The position numbers were made by a program, and so were the translations under genes. Under the pieces are notes generated by a model. That model made no database searches. It was not told the origin of the DNA and worked only from the letters and a program-made list of their open reading frames with translations. Source: CAWFPR01 sp963817635 (GTDB lineage: Bacteria; Acidobacteriota; Vicinamibacteria; Vicinamibacterales; 2-12-FULL-66-21). Taken from it: a DNA stretch of 64,000 bases. The DNA lies in the NCBI GenBank assembly GCA_963817635.1, contig CAWFPR010000005.1, positions 620,001 to 684,000 of the forward strand. The letters are read 5' to 3'. Shown here piece after piece: positions 38,650 to 47,813 of this stretch. Positions within the stretch are counted from its first letter, which is position 1; each line of letters begins with the position of its first letter.

Positions 38650-39041
38650 GACTGGACTCCTGCGTGGCGGGCGCGATTGATCAGCTCCTCGAGACGATCC
38701 AGCTCGACATCCGAGAGCGTGGATGCGCGATCGTCGAGAAGGGCGGAAATCGCCTGCTCCGCGGATCCGTCGAAGAACGTCTGGAGGACGTGGCGGAGCG
38801 CCGAGCGCTTCGCGTTGTCGCGCGCGATGGTCGGCACGTAGACATATCGCGGACCTTCCTGGACGTGACGGACGTGCCCTTTGTCCTCCAGGATGCGCAA
38901 CATGGCGCGCACCGCGGAATAGCTGGGCGGCTCGGGCAGCGCCGCCTGCACCTCGGCGGCCGTGGCGCGGGCGTTGGCGTAGAGAATGTCAACGATTTGA
39001 CGCTCCCGACGGCTCAAGTTGTTGTGGGTCTGCCTGGTCAT
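38646..39041 (-). CDS. BlaI/MecI/CopY-family repressor
   Basis: 131 aa. The winged helix is clear: LSRRERQIVDILYANARATA, then AEVQAALPEPPSYSAVRAML and RILEDKGHVRHVQEGPRYVY, followed by a dimerisation helix pair (SALRHVLQTFFDGSAEQAIS). Repressors of this family are cleaved or inactivated through a BlaR1-type membrane peptidase, and the gene overlaps one by 4 bases. It probably represses its own operon through the inverted repeats near 39141-39179. No zinc or copper motif of CopY type is present, so BlaI/MecI is the better subgroup. Confidence 0.9.
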   Translation of the reverse strand: MTRQTHNNLSRRERQIVDILYANARATAAEVQAALPEPPSYSAVRAMLRILEDKGHVRHVQEGPRYVYVPTIARDNAKRSALRHVLQTFFDGSAEQAISALLDDRASTLSDVELDRLEELINRARHAGVQS

Positions 39042-39140
39042 ATGTGAACTCCGCCGATGTGGTCTCGTCCTGCCGCGTCACCGAGTCAAAAAATCCCTCA
39101 CCTGAACGACATGCCGATTAGACGGCAGCCGCGGCCAAAA

Positions 39141-39179
39141 GGTGCTATGAAAATAGCATTATGGCAGAAAAATAGCACC
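39141..39179 (-). promoter_or_regulatory. Probable BlaI operator over a promoter
   Basis: GGTGCTAT (39141-39148) and ATAGCACC (39172-39179) are exact reverse complements, with an inner partner ATAGCA at 39153-39158 making a tight TGCTAT-4-ATAGCA palindrome. On the minus strand a CATAAT -10-like box lies at 39158-39163, inside the repeats, about 120 bases before the repressor start. The layout fits repression of the BlaI/BlaR-HEAT operon. No good -35 is seen. Confidence 0.5.
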
Positions 39180-39201
39180 GCGCCCCTGGGGCCAGGGACC
39201 G

Positions 39202-40399
39202 TTACGCCTTCCGTCGGAAGCCGGACGAGACGACGAGAGCTCCGCAACTGCTTACAATGGCGAGACTTGCGAAAGCTGACGCCCAGGCCACCGGTCGCGT
39301 TTCGCCGCCGCCGAGGTCGAGCAGCAGGCCAAAAACCAGAGGAGCCGCCAGCCCCGCCGCGAACCCGGCGAACGAGTGGAGCGCCATCGCGCCGCCACGG
39401 ACTTCAGCCGGAACGGCCTCGATCAGGCCGGCAGTCAGCGCGGCTGAGTCACTCATGATCGCCACGAAGTACACGGTGATGAGTCCGACCGCCGCCATGG
39501 TGGGCAGCCACGCCGCGGCACCGGCCCCGAGGGCGCACGCGGCCGACACGCACATCGCGAGGGAAATCGCACGGCCGCGACGTCCGGCCGCCGCCTCGTT
39601 TCCGAGGATGCTGGAGGGGGGGCCGAGCAGGTTGATTGCCGCCGCGAGCGCGGGGCCGCCCCAGCGCAAGCCCCACGACGCGGAATGGGCACCGGCCAGG
39701 AACGCAAAGAAGGCGACCATCCACGACCGCAGGGCGAACAGCTCCCAGCAGTGGCTGGCGTACCCGGCGATGATGCCGGCGGCGGTCCGGTTGCGGTAGA
39801 CCGGCGTGAAGTCCAGCAGCCGGCGCGGATGGGTCGCGGCGACGTGGCTCCTGCGGGGCAGAGCGCCGAGGACCAGCGCCGCAGCGGCGACCGGGCCTGC
39901 CGAGGCGACCAGGAACGCGGTGCGCCATCCCGCGGCAGCCACGACGACTCCAGTCAAGAGGAGCGAGAGACTGGTGCCGATCCCGAACGTCGAGGTGTAG
40001 AAGGCAATCGCGCGCCCCCGGAGTCGCCCGTCCACCTGCTCGGAGAGTTCCTTCAGCCCCGGCATGTAGGTGCCGGCCAGGCCCGCGCCACAAATCACCT
40101 GCATGGCGGCGCCGGAGAGCACGCCGCCGGCGACGAGGGCGAAGCCCGCGGCTCCGGCGGCCAGCAGCGCGCACCCGAGGGCATAAATCCGGCGTGCCGG
40201 CAGCCGGTCCGTCAGCCCCACGAGCAGCGGCACCGCGAGCATGTACCCGCCGAAGAACGCGCCACCCACGAGACCGGCTCCGGTATTCGTCATGCCCCAG
40301 GCCGCTGCGAAGCTCGGGCAGCACCGCAGGGTAGCTGGAGAACCCCGCCATGCTGAGCGCTTCGGCCAGGCAGAGTACGACGACGGGCCGCAATCTCAT
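39202..40399 (-). CDS. Major facilitator superfamily transporter (one frameshift)
   Basis: About 398 aa from ATG 40399 (RLRPVVVLCLAEALSMAGFS). A single extra G near 40305 shifts the frame, after which the protein continues TNTGAGLVGGAFFGGYMLAV, then LTDRLPARRIYALGCALLAA, the MFS motif A-like loop between helices 2 and 3. Twelve membrane helices can be traced to SLAIVSSCGALVVSSGFRRK. MFS members are proton-driven uptake or efflux carriers; the substrate is unknown. It lies upstream of the BlaI operator on the same strand, so transcription may run on into that operon. Confidence 0.82.
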
Positions 40400-40441
40400 C
40401 CAGCGGCAGTCTATCCCGCCTTCGCGGCCGGGGGCCGTAGA

Positions 40442-40646
40442 GGCCGCTTCGGCGAGGCAGGCTCCGCCTTCGCGGCCGAGCGGGCCGTAGAACAATGCCG
40501 GCCTGATGGAATATGGGAAAAGGTAAATGGAAAAAGAACCGTGTTCTTCCATTTTCCATCTGCCATTTACCATCAGGATGCTTTTTCAGCCGTCCTGCCA
40601 GGGCTCAGGGGGCCGCTTCGGCGAGGCAGGCTCCGCCTTCGCGGCC
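40442..40646. repeat. 36-bp direct repeat pair
   Basis: An identical 36-base sequence starting GGCCGCTTCGGCGAGGCAGG occupies 40442-40477 and 40611-40646. It contains the inner palindrome-like GGCGAGGCAGGCTCCGCC, and a partial copy (CCGCCTTCGCGGCC) sits at about 40417-40430. It looks like a dispersed non-coding element. Confidence 0.8.
40502..40577. repeat. AT-rich imperfect hairpin
   Basis: Left segments CCTGATGG (40502-40509), GGTAAATGG (40522-40530) and AAGAAC (40534-40539) pair with GTTCTT (40543-40548), CCATTTACC (40563-40571) and CCATCAGG (40570-40577). Bulges separate the stems. It lies between the two copies of the 36-bp repeat. Confidence 0.65.
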
Positions 40647-40776
40647 CTCGTCTCGGACGCCGAGGCCGGCGCGACCTATCGCATCAGCTACAATTAGCGT
40701 TCCCTCGAGACCGACAGCAGCCGGCAGGACCCGGGCCACAGGGGCGCACAGTCGCCACAGACGCGAGGTAGGAGTA

Positions 40777-41226
40777 ATGTTCAAGGAATTCCGCGACTTC
40801 GCCGCACGCGGCAATGTCATCGATCTCGCCGTCGGCGTGATCATCGGCGCGGCTTTCGGGAAGATCGTGACCTCGCTCGTGAGCGACATCATCATGCCGC
40901 CTATCGGGTTGCTCCTGGGCCAGGTGAACTTCAACGATCTGTTCGTGTCGCTGAACGGCGGGCACTACGCGTCGCTGGCCGAGGCCCAGGCGGCCGCGGC
41001 TCCGACACTCAACTACGGCGTCTTCCTGAACGCCGTGTTCCAGTTCCTGATCGTCGCGTTCGCCGTGTTCCTCATGGTGCGGCAGATCAACCGGTTGAAG
41101 ACGCCGGTGCCGAGTCCTCCCGCGCCCGATCAGCGCGACTGTCCGTTCTGCATCTCACGGATCCCGGCGGCCGCCAGGCGCTGTCCCCACTGCACCTCGG
41201 AGATTGCCGGGAAGGCGCTCGCGTAG
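40777..41226 (+). CDS. mscL: Large-conductance mechanosensitive channel with zinc-ribbon tail
   Basis: 149 aa from ATG 40777 behind AGGAG. The sequence follows MscL closely: FKEFRDFAARGNVIDLAVGV, then IIGAAFGKIVTSLVSDIIMP (first helix and gate), PTLNYGVFLNAVFQFLIVAF (second helix) and FLMVRQINRL. The channel opens under membrane tension to release solutes after osmotic downshock. The cytoplasmic end carries two CxxC pairs (CPFC and CPHC), a small zinc-ribbon not found in E. coli MscL but seen in other phyla. Confidence 0.95.
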   Translation: MFKEFRDFAARGNVIDLAVGVIIGAAFGKIVTSLVSDIIMPPIGLLLGQVNFNDLFVSLNGGHYASLAEAQAAAAPTLNYGVFLNAVFQFLIVAFAVFLMVRQINRLKTPVPSPPAPDQRDCPFCISRIPAAARRCPHCTSEIAGKALA

Positions 41227-41330
41227 CCAGAATAGCCCGGCCAGCAACTGCCTGAAGCGCGGGTCGTCGCGCAGGATGCCGTAGCCGGGGTGTCTGCGGG
41301 AACGGCGCCGGGTGTGGCAGAATTCCGGTC

Positions 41331-42257
41331 ATGGCGCATCCCTCGTCTCCCGCATCCGCCGCCGGCCACCCGGAGTGGCCCGCGCTGCCGCTCGACGGCT
41401 GGCGCGACACGTACGCCACGCTCCATATGTGGATGCAGGTCGTGGGCAAGGTCTGCCTCGCCCTCACGCCGCGTGTGAACCACTGGTGGAACATCACGTT
41501 CCACATCACACCGCGCGGCCTCGTCACACCCGTGATGGAGGCCGGCGACGGGCGCTCGGTGACGATGGCCTTCGACTTCGTCAGCCACCGGCTCGAGATT
41601 GATTGTTCCGACGGCCGGGTCGAGGCGGTGGATCTCGTGCCGCGCACGGTGGCCGACTTCCATCGCGCGGTGATGGAGGCGCTCGCCCGCCTCGGCATCC
41701 ACGTCCGCATCTGGACGATGCCGGTCGAGATCCCGGATCCGATCCGCTTCGAGCTCGACACGACGCACCGCTCGTACGACGCGGGCGCGGCGAACACCTT
41801 CTGGCGGGTGCTCGTGTCGATCGAGCCGATCCTCGAGCGATTCCGCGCCGGCTTCATCGGCAAGAGCAGTCCTGTCCACTTCTTCTGGGGGAGCTTCGAC
41901 CTGGCAGTCACGCGCTTCTCTGGAAGGCGTGCGCCCGAGCGGCCAGGCGCTGACGAAATGACCCGCGAAGCCTACTCACACGAAGTGATCAGCCACGGCT
42001 TCTGGCCAGGGAGCGGACCGATCGCGGAACCGGCGTTCTACGCGTATGCCGCGCCGGAACCGGCCGGACTCAAGAGCGCGTCGATTGCACCCGCGGCCGC
42101 GTACTACAACACCGAGCTGTCGGAGTTCCTGCTGCCTTACGAGGCGGTGCGCACTGCGGCGTCGCCCGCCGGCGACCTGCGCGCGTTCATGGCGAGCACG
42201 TACAACGCGGCCGCCGACCTCGCGGCGTGGAATCGGCAGGAACTCGAGCGGCGCTGA
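41331..42257 (+). CDS. DUF5996 family protein
   Basis: 308 aa, intact. The sequence matches DUF5996 proteins: WPALPLDGWRDTYATLHMWM, VNHWWNITFHITPRGLVTPV, MAFDFVSHRLEIDCSDGRVE, SSPVHFFWGSFDLAVTRFSG and SHEVISHGFWPGSGPIAEPA. Conserved His, Trp and Asp residues suggest a metal- or ligand-binding soluble enzyme, but no function is established. There is no signal peptide or membrane segment. It lies 104 bases after mscL on the same strand. Confidence 0.82.
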   Translation: MAHPSSPASAAGHPEWPALPLDGWRDTYATLHMWMQVVGKVCLALTPRVNHWWNITFHITPRGLVTPVMEAGDGRSVTMAFDFVSHRLEIDCSDGRVEAVDLVPRTVADFHRAVMEALARLGIHVRIWTMPVEIPDPIRFELDTTHRSYDAGAANTFWRVLVSIEPILERFRAGFIGKSSPVHFFWGSFDLAVTRFSGRRAPERPGADEMTREAYSHEVISHGFWPGSGPIAEPAFYAYAAPEPAGLKSASIAPAAAYYNTELSEFLLPYEAVRTAASPAGDLRAFMASTYNAAADLAAWNRQELERR

Positions 42258-42401
42258 ATGCTGCGATCCAAAGATCTGGCTACCCGTCCCGCCTGTAGGG
42301 CTGGTATTCTTTCGCTCCCGCGACGTCCGAAAAGCGCCTCGATCGATCATTCGGTCGGGCGATTCACAGGGCGCGCGAAAATGGGGGAGGCGAAGGAACT
42401 A

Positions 42402-42863
42402 TGTCAATCCGACGGAAACCGGTGGAGTTTCGAAGGGCGGCGACGCGATTCCTGGTCCGCGGCGCGATCGTCGGCAGGACTCGCGATGTCAGGGGTCGTG
42501 CTGTTCTCCGCCGCACAGCGTGACGTGATGGCCTCTTCCGGAAGCCAGGCGAACGCGAAGAAGAAGTACATCGCAACGCGCGCCATTACGGTGGACAAGG
42601 TCACCGGACAGCTGCGCAAGCCCACCGAGGAGGAAACGCAGGCGCTCGTCGACATGCTGCACACGCTCATCAAGCCCGCGCCGGACGCGGGCGACCAGAC
42701 GACCCTCGCGAACGGCGCGATCGCCATGGCGCTCGACGGGCAGGGGGCCCCGGTGATGCTCGCCAGGCCGGGACCGGACGGCACCACGGAAGTCCTGTGC
42801 GTGACGTCGTTCGAAGAAGCGGCGGCCTTTCTCGGGCTCGTCGAAGACGTGGCGAAGCAGTAG
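42402..42863 (+). CDS. Small secreted protein of unknown function (one frameshift)
   Basis: About 153 aa. ATG 42402 follows AAGGA and gives SIRRKPVEFRRAATRFLVRG; removing one A near 42474 continues AIVGGLAMSGVVLFSAAQ, a complete signal peptide. The mature part (KKKYIATRAITVDKVTGQLR, then KPTEEETQALVDMLHTLIKP and VTSFEEAAAFLGLVEDVAKQ) has no recognised domain. It sits 12 bases before the metalloprotease gene, so it may be an inhibitor, propeptide-like partner or co-secreted factor. A longer in-frame reading from 42258 lacks a sensible N-terminus. Confidence 0.65.
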   Translation, partial: CQSDGNRWSFEGRRRDSWSAARSSAGLAMSGVVLFSAAQRDVMASSGSQANAKKKYIATRAITVDKVTGQLRKPTEEETQALVDMLHTLIKPAPDAGDQTTLANGAIAMALDGQGAPVMLARPGPDGTTEVLCVTSFEEAAAFLGLVEDVAKQ

Positions 42864-42875
42864 GGGAGGACACCA

Positions 42876-44586
42876 ATGAAGACACTGAATCGGTCCACTC
42901 GCTGCTGCCTCCAGGCGCTGTTCGCAGCCGCCGCCGTCCTCTTCACTTCGACCTACGCCCTGGCTGGCGGGGCGCAGGTGATCGTCGTCAACATCAATGC
43001 CCCCGGCGTTGGCTTCAACGACCCGGCACCGGCCACGCCGGTCGGCGGCAACACCGGCACGACCAAGGGTGAGCAGCGGCTGATCGCCTTCCAGCACGCA
43101 GCCGACCTCTGGGGCCAGACCATCGACAGCCCCGTGCCCATCTTCGTGACCGCGCAGTTCACCTCGCTCGGTGCGAACGTGCTCGGAAGCGCGGGCGCGA
43201 CGTTCATCTTCCGCGACTTCGGTGGACTTGGCCTGTATCCTGGAGCGGAGTTCGCGGGCACCTGGTATGGCTCCGCCCTTGCGGACAAGCGCGCCGGCGT
43301 GGACCTGAATCCGGGCTTCGCCGACATCGGCGCGAATTTCAGCAGCGATTTCGACTTCTACCTCGGGCTCGATACGAACCACGGCGCGCAGGTCGATCTC
43401 GTCACCGTAATCCTGCACGAGCTTGGCCACGGATTGAACTTCCAGACGTTCGTGAGCAGTTCGAGCGGCGCTCCCATCGCCGGCTTCATCGACATCTATG
43501 CGCGCCACCTGGTGGACACGACCACCGGACTGCACTGGGACCAGATGACCAACGACGAGCGCAAGGCCTCGGCGACGAAGTTCGGCCGCCTGGTGTGGGA
43601 CGGTGCGAGGGTGACCGCCGACGTGCCAGCCGTGCTGTCGCTGGGGAGTCCTGAAGTGCGCGTCGTCGCGCCCCCCGCCGTTGCCGGTCCGTACCAGTTC
43701 GGCTCGGCCGCCTTTGGTCCTCCAATCGGTTCCCCGAACATCGACCGGCGCTGTCGTGGCAGCCGTTGACGCGGCGGACGCCGCCGGCCCGACGACAACC
43801 GACGGCTGCTCCGCGTTCACGAATGCGGGCGCCGTGGCCGGCGCCATCGCGCTCATCGAGCGCGGCGGGTGCGGCTTCGCCGTCAAGGCGCGTAACGCCA
43901 CCGACGCCGGCGCCATCGGCGTCATCATCTACAACCAGGCCGCCAACGCCGGGGCCGCCCCGCCGGGGATGGCCGACGACGGAGTCAACGGCGCGTTCGT
44001 GACAATTCCGACCGTCAGCATGACCAGGGCAGACGGACTCGCCATCCTGGCGAAGCTCCCGGGCGTGATGACTTCCATCAGCGTGGACGGCACGATCCGC
44101 GCCGGCGCCGACGATCTCGGACGGGCGCGTCTCTACGCGCCGTTCCCGGTCGTCAGCGGCTCGTCGGTCTCACATTACGACACGGTCGCGTCGCGCAACC
44201 TGTTGATGGAACCAGCCATCAATGCGGACCTGACGCACAACCTCTCGGCTCCGTTCGATCTCACGCTGGAGCTGTTGCGCGATGTGGGCTGGTTCGCGGA
44301 CGCCGACCTCGATGGTGTTCCGAACGAGTCCGATTGCAACGCGAATTCCGACCTCGGCGCGACGGTCGTGATCGGCGGCGTCGATACCGGAGTGCCGAAC
44401 GTCCTGTTCACCAACGGCTGCACCATCACCGACTTGACCGAACAGATCAGGATGTCGGCGAAGAACCACGGCCAGTACGTGAGCGGGGTCGCTGGTCTGA
44501 CCAACACGCTGGTGCACAACGGCGTGATCACCGGCGCGCAGAAGGGCGCCATACAGTCGGCGACGGCCCACAACAAGAACCCGTAA
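42876..44586 (+). CDS. Secreted zinc metalloprotease with PA domain (one frameshift)
   Basis: About 569 aa from ATG 42876 behind GGGGAGGA. A signal peptide (CCLQALFAAAAVLFTSTYAL) is followed by a catalytic domain with HELGHGLNFQ at about residues 180-189 and the helix-forming VDLVTVIL just before it. Near 43740 the frame slips, and a protease-associated domain continues (GAVAGAIALIERGGCGFAVK, then IGVIIYNQAANAGAAPPGMA). The C-terminus has a calcium-binding-like segment (DADLDGVPNESDCNANSD). It is probably an extracellular peptidase; the substrate is unknown. A hairpin lies 18 bases past the stop. Confidence 0.82.
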
Positions 44587-44604
44587 AGCGTCGCGACGCC
44601 ATGC

Positions 44605-44638
44605 GTGACGCCGGTCCGCGCAAGCGGTCCGGCGTCAC
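44605..44638 (+). terminator. Hairpin after the metalloprotease gene
   Basis: Fifteen-base arms (GTGACGCCGGTCCGC and GCGGTCCGGCGTCAC, one mismatch) enclose a GCAA tetraloop of the stable GNRA type. No T-run follows, so termination may be Rho-assisted, or the hairpin may protect the 3' end. Confidence 0.5.
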
Positions 44639-44676
44639 ACACTTCCCGGACGATCGCAATCCGTGCAGCTGACCGC

Positions 44677-45302
44677 ATGCCGACACTCGTGCTTGGTGAG
44701 GGGCTCGTCCTGCTGCAATCCCGGCTCGCGCCAATGGAGCAGCGCGAGGTGTGGACCATGTGCCGGGCCCTGTCGGAAGGGCCCGTCCCGATGTATACGC
44801 CGACGGTGCGCGGCGGACGGAAGATGAGCGTCGGGATGTTGTGTCTCGGGAAACACTGGAACGGCCTGACGTTACCGAGTACGAGGATCGACGAAGCGAC
44901 CACGACGGATTGCAGGTGCCCGCCATACCCGAGGGGCTTGCCGCCATTGCCCGGGCGGCCGCTTCGCAAGCCGGTTTCACGATGCAGCCGGACCTCTGCA
45001 TCATGAACTACTACGGGGCCGATTCGAAGCTGGGGGTGCACCAGGACAAGGACGAGCGCCCGGAGACGCTCGCGGCCGGCATTCCGATCGTGTCGGTTTC
45101 GCTCGGCGACGCCGCGCGCTTCGTCATCGGCGGCCTGTCGCGTCGCGATCCGACGAGTCCGCTGATTCTCAGGTCTGGAGATGTGCTGGTAATGGGAGGG
45201 CCGTCACGCCTTCGATTTCACGGCGTCACCAGAATCCTGGCTGGAACGGCTCCCGCAGGCACGGGACCGGGGAGATTCAACCTGACGTTTCGCCAGTGGT
45301 GA
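44677..45302 (+). CDS. AlkB-like 2OG-Fe(II) dioxygenase (one frameshift)
   Basis: About 208 aa from ATG 44677 (PTLVLGEGLVLLQSRL). After GGRKMSVGMLCLGKHWN the frame slips near 44868 and continues VTEYEDRRSDHDGLQVPAIP. The catalytic core is present: CIMNYYGADSKLGVHQDKDE carries the His and Asp iron ligands, DVLVMGGPSRLRFHGV carries the distal His, and RFNLTFRQW carries the 2-oxoglutarate-binding Arg. Members oxidatively remove alkyl groups from DNA or RNA bases. Length and motifs fit E. coli AlkB, but paralogs with other targets exist. Confidence 0.85.
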
Positions 45303-45426
45303 GCTCGACCGTTCACCATTCGTCACAAAAGATGGCGCAACCGGCGCGTAATGTGTCATGTACACCCGCTGCAGTCGCGTCCGAGCGAGGCGACAGGGCC
45401 TCGCCCCCGGCGCAAGGAGAGCTTCG

Positions 45427-46206
45427 ATGAGTGAAACGCAATTGCTGGGTCGGCCCGTCTGGTGCGAATTGCTGACCACCGACACGAAGGCGGCCGAGGG
45501 GTTCTACACGACGGTCGTCGGGTGGAGCGCGGCGCCGTTCGATGGATCGCCCGACCCGTACGACATCCTCAAGCGGGCGGACGGCACCGGAATAGGCGGC
45601 GTCATGAAGATCCCAACGGGCATGAACTTCCCGCCCCACTGGCTCATGTACGTCGGCGTGCCGAACCTCGACGACATGGTCGCGAAGATCCAGCGTCTCG
45701 GCGGAAGCACCCTCTCGCCGCTCATCGAAGTCCCCAACGTCGGCCGGATGCAGGTGATGAAGGATCCGCAGGGCGCGCTCTTCTCGATTCTCGAGCCGGC
45801 TCCCTCGTCGCCCGACATGCCCGACACGCCGCCGGTGAACGGCGACGTGTCCTGGCGCGAGCTGTACACCACCGACGCGGCCGCGGCCGTCAAGTTCTAC
45901 ACCGATATCTTCGGCTGGCGCGAGTCGCAGGCGATGGACATGGGCCCGGCGGGGAAGTATCACATCGTGGCACGCCAGCGGGACATAGGCGGCATCATGA
46001 ACACGCCCAAGGAGATGGCGCAGGTGCCCCCGAACTGGGGCCTCTACTTCCTGGTGAGCGATCTGGACGCGGCCATCGAGCGGGTCAAGACCGGCGGCGG
46101 CAAGGTGCTGAACGGGCCGATGGAAACGCCCGACGGCGACCGGATCGTGAACTGCATGGATCCGCTGGGCGCGGCGTTCTCCCTGCACGGGAAGAAGAAG
46201 GGCTGA
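45427..46206 (+). CDS. Two-domain VOC-family protein
   Basis: 259 aa from ATG 45427 behind AAGGAGAG. Two VOC modules are in tandem: GRPVWCELLTTDTKAAEGFY, then PHWLMYVGVPNLDDMVAKIQ (residues about 8-125), and DVSWRELYTTDAAAAVKFYT, then NWGLYFLVSDLDAAIERVKT (about 140-255). The double-module layout resembles glyoxalase/bleomycin-resistance-type proteins of about 27 kDa. There is no signal peptide, so it is cytoplasmic. The substrate is not predictable. It stands alone between the AlkB-like gene and the secreted cluster. Confidence 0.88.
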   Translation: MSETQLLGRPVWCELLTTDTKAAEGFYTTVVGWSAAPFDGSPDPYDILKRADGTGIGGVMKIPTGMNFPPHWLMYVGVPNLDDMVAKIQRLGGSTLSPLIEVPNVGRMQVMKDPQGALFSILEPAPSSPDMPDTPPVNGDVSWRELYTTDAAAAVKFYTDIFGWRESQAMDMGPAGKYHIVARQRDIGGIMNTPKEMAQVPPNWGLYFLVSDLDAAIERVKTGGGKVLNGPMETPDGDRIVNCMDPLGAAFSLHGKKKG

Positions 46207-46252
46207 GCTTCGCGACGGCGCACGATTCACCCAGAGATGATGGGCACCGTGA

Positions 46253-47062
46253 ATGTGCAATGACGGCGTGCGCCGGACGAAGCCGGCACGGCTCCGGCGG
46301 TTCATCACTGCCGTGGTCCTTGCCGGATGGTTCGCGCCGATGGGGGCCGAACAGGTCGCGGTGCGCCATCCCGAGGCGAGCCTCCAGGCGCCTCTCCGGC
46401 TCAGTGCGCTGGATGGCAGACCGATCGCCGATGGCGACCTGACTCAGGGCGTTCAGGGCGATCGCGTCACTGCCAGGCTGGTCTTCCGCTTCAAGGACGG
46501 TTCACTCCACGACGAAGTGACCGTGTACTCACAACGGGACGCCTTTCGACTCGTGAGCGATCGCGTGGTTCAGAAGGGCCCGTCATTTCCACGGCCGCTC
46601 ACGATGTCGCTCGACGTCGCGAGCGGCCGTGTGACGGTGGAGTATGCGGACGGAAACGGACCCTCGGCACGGGTGTCGGAGCAGCTCGATCTTCCGGCCG
46701 ACGTCGCCAATGGAATCATCGTGCCGCTGCTGAAGAACGTCCGGCCGGAATCGCCGCCGAAGCGCTTTTCGTTCGTCGCGGCGACGCCGAATCCGCGGCT
46801 GGTCGGACTGGAAATCGCAGACGCCGGCACGGAGCGCGTCGCAACCGGCGGCGCCGTTCGAGAGGCGAGACACTACGTGCTCAAGGCCGACATCGGCGGC
46901 ATCAGCGGCCTGTTGGCGCCGCTCGTCGGCAGGCAGCCTCCCGACTCACACGTGTGGATTCTCGAAGGCGATGCGCCGGCGTTCGTGAAAGCGGAGCAGC
47001 CGCTGTATGTCGGTGGACCGGTGTGGCGGATTGAAGTCGCCCAGCCCGCCGGCCCCGAGTGA
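46253..47062 (+). CDS. Secreted protein of unknown function
   Basis: 269 aa. The N-terminus has a basic region and a hydrophobic core (RRFITAVVLAGWFAPMGA), a likely signal peptide. The mature part is beta-rich (GDRVTARLVFRFKDGSLHDE, FPRPLTMSLDVASGRVTVEY, FSFVAATPNPRLVGLEIADA, WRIEVAQPAGPE) with no cysteine and no catalytic motif recognised. The stop overlaps the GTG of the YceI gene by 4 bases (GTGA), so both are probably made together and may act together outside the cytoplasm. Confidence 0.68.
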   Translation: MCNDGVRRTKPARLRRFITAVVLAGWFAPMGAEQVAVRHPEASLQAPLRLSALDGRPIADGDLTQGVQGDRVTARLVFRFKDGSLHDEVTVYSQRDAFRLVSDRVVQKGPSFPRPLTMSLDVASGRVTVEYADGNGPSARVSEQLDLPADVANGIIVPLLKNVRPESPPKRFSFVAATPNPRLVGLEIADAGTERVATGGAVREARHYVLKADIGGISGLLAPLVGRQPPDSHVWILEGDAPAFVKAEQPLYVGGPVWRIEVAQPAGPE

Positions 47063-47715
47063 CCAGCGCCATGACGCAGCGTTCACGGTTCGCCGTCGCC
47101 CTGCTGGCGCTTCCGGCGCTCGCGGGATCCCCGCTCGGCACATCGGGTCAGACGACGTACACCATCGATCCCGCCGCGAGCCACGTGGTCGTGCACGTGG
47201 ACAAGAGCGGGCTGTTCTCGTTTGCCGGCCACGCGCACGAGGTCGCCGCGCCGGTGGCGACAGGCACGATCGTCGTGCCGCCGGGCAATCCGGCGCAATC
47301 AGCGGTGCGCATCGAGTTCGACGCCGCGGCGCTGAAGGTCACCGGCAAGGGGGAGCCAGCCGGTGACGTGCCGGACGTGCAGCGGACGATGGAGAGCGAC
47401 CGCGTACTGGACGTCGCGCGGTTCGGGCGCATTACGTTCGTCTCCCGCACGATCGATATGCTGGGGCCGGCGTCCCCTCACCTGCGCCTCCGCCTCGCGG
47501 GCGATCTCACGCTGCACGGTGTCACTCGCCCCTCGATGGTCGAGGTGAACGTGGACATCCTCCCGGATCGCCTCACGGCGACCGGCACCCTCACGATCAG
47601 GCAGACCGCTTTCGGCATCGAGCCCGTGACCGCCGCGGGCGGAACCGTGAGGGTGAAAGACGAGGTCGAGGTGGAATTCACGCTCGTCGGCCGCTCCGGG
47701 CCGGCGGACCGTTGA
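47059..47715 (+). CDS. YceI-family periplasmic protein
   Basis: 218 aa from GTG 47059 or ATG 47071. A signal peptide (RFAVALLALPALAGSPLGTS) is followed by the YceI lipocalin-like barrel: YTIDPAASHVVVHVDKSGLF, SFAGHAHEVAAPVATGTIVV, LDVARFGRITFVSRTIDMLG and LRLAGDLTLHGVTRPSMVEV, with the conserved 'H.....F.G..' start and 'G.LTlhGvt' strand. YceI proteins bind isoprenoid lipids such as ubiquinone analogues. It is coupled to the upstream secreted protein and followed after about 98 bases by the FG-GAP gene. Confidence 0.88.
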   Translation: MTSAMTQRSRFAVALLALPALAGSPLGTSGQTTYTIDPAASHVVVHVDKSGLFSFAGHAHEVAAPVATGTIVVPPGNPAQSAVRIEFDAAALKVTGKGEPAGDVPDVQRTMESDRVLDVARFGRITFVSRTIDMLGPASPHLRLRLAGDLTLHGVTRPSMVEVNVDILPDRLTATGTLTIRQTAFGIEPVTAAGGTVRVKDEVEVEFTLVGRSGPADR

Positions 47716-47813
47716 CGGCGGGAGAGGTTGCCGTCGTCGAAAGCGTTCGACAGGCTGTAGACTGCCTTGGACCTGGAAAAGCGAGGGCGGGCCTGGGTAC
47801 CGCGGCAAGACAG

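Larger units (their letters stand above)
40400..40776. other. Repeat-rich gap before mscL
   Basis: No supported gene is seen in these 377 bases. The gap contains two copies of a 36-base repeat (40442-40477, 40611-40646), part of a third near 40417-40430, and a long imperfect hairpin (40502-40577). An AGGAG ribosome site at 40770-40774 belongs to mscL. The AT-rich hairpin stands out from the GC-rich surroundings. Confidence 0.6.
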
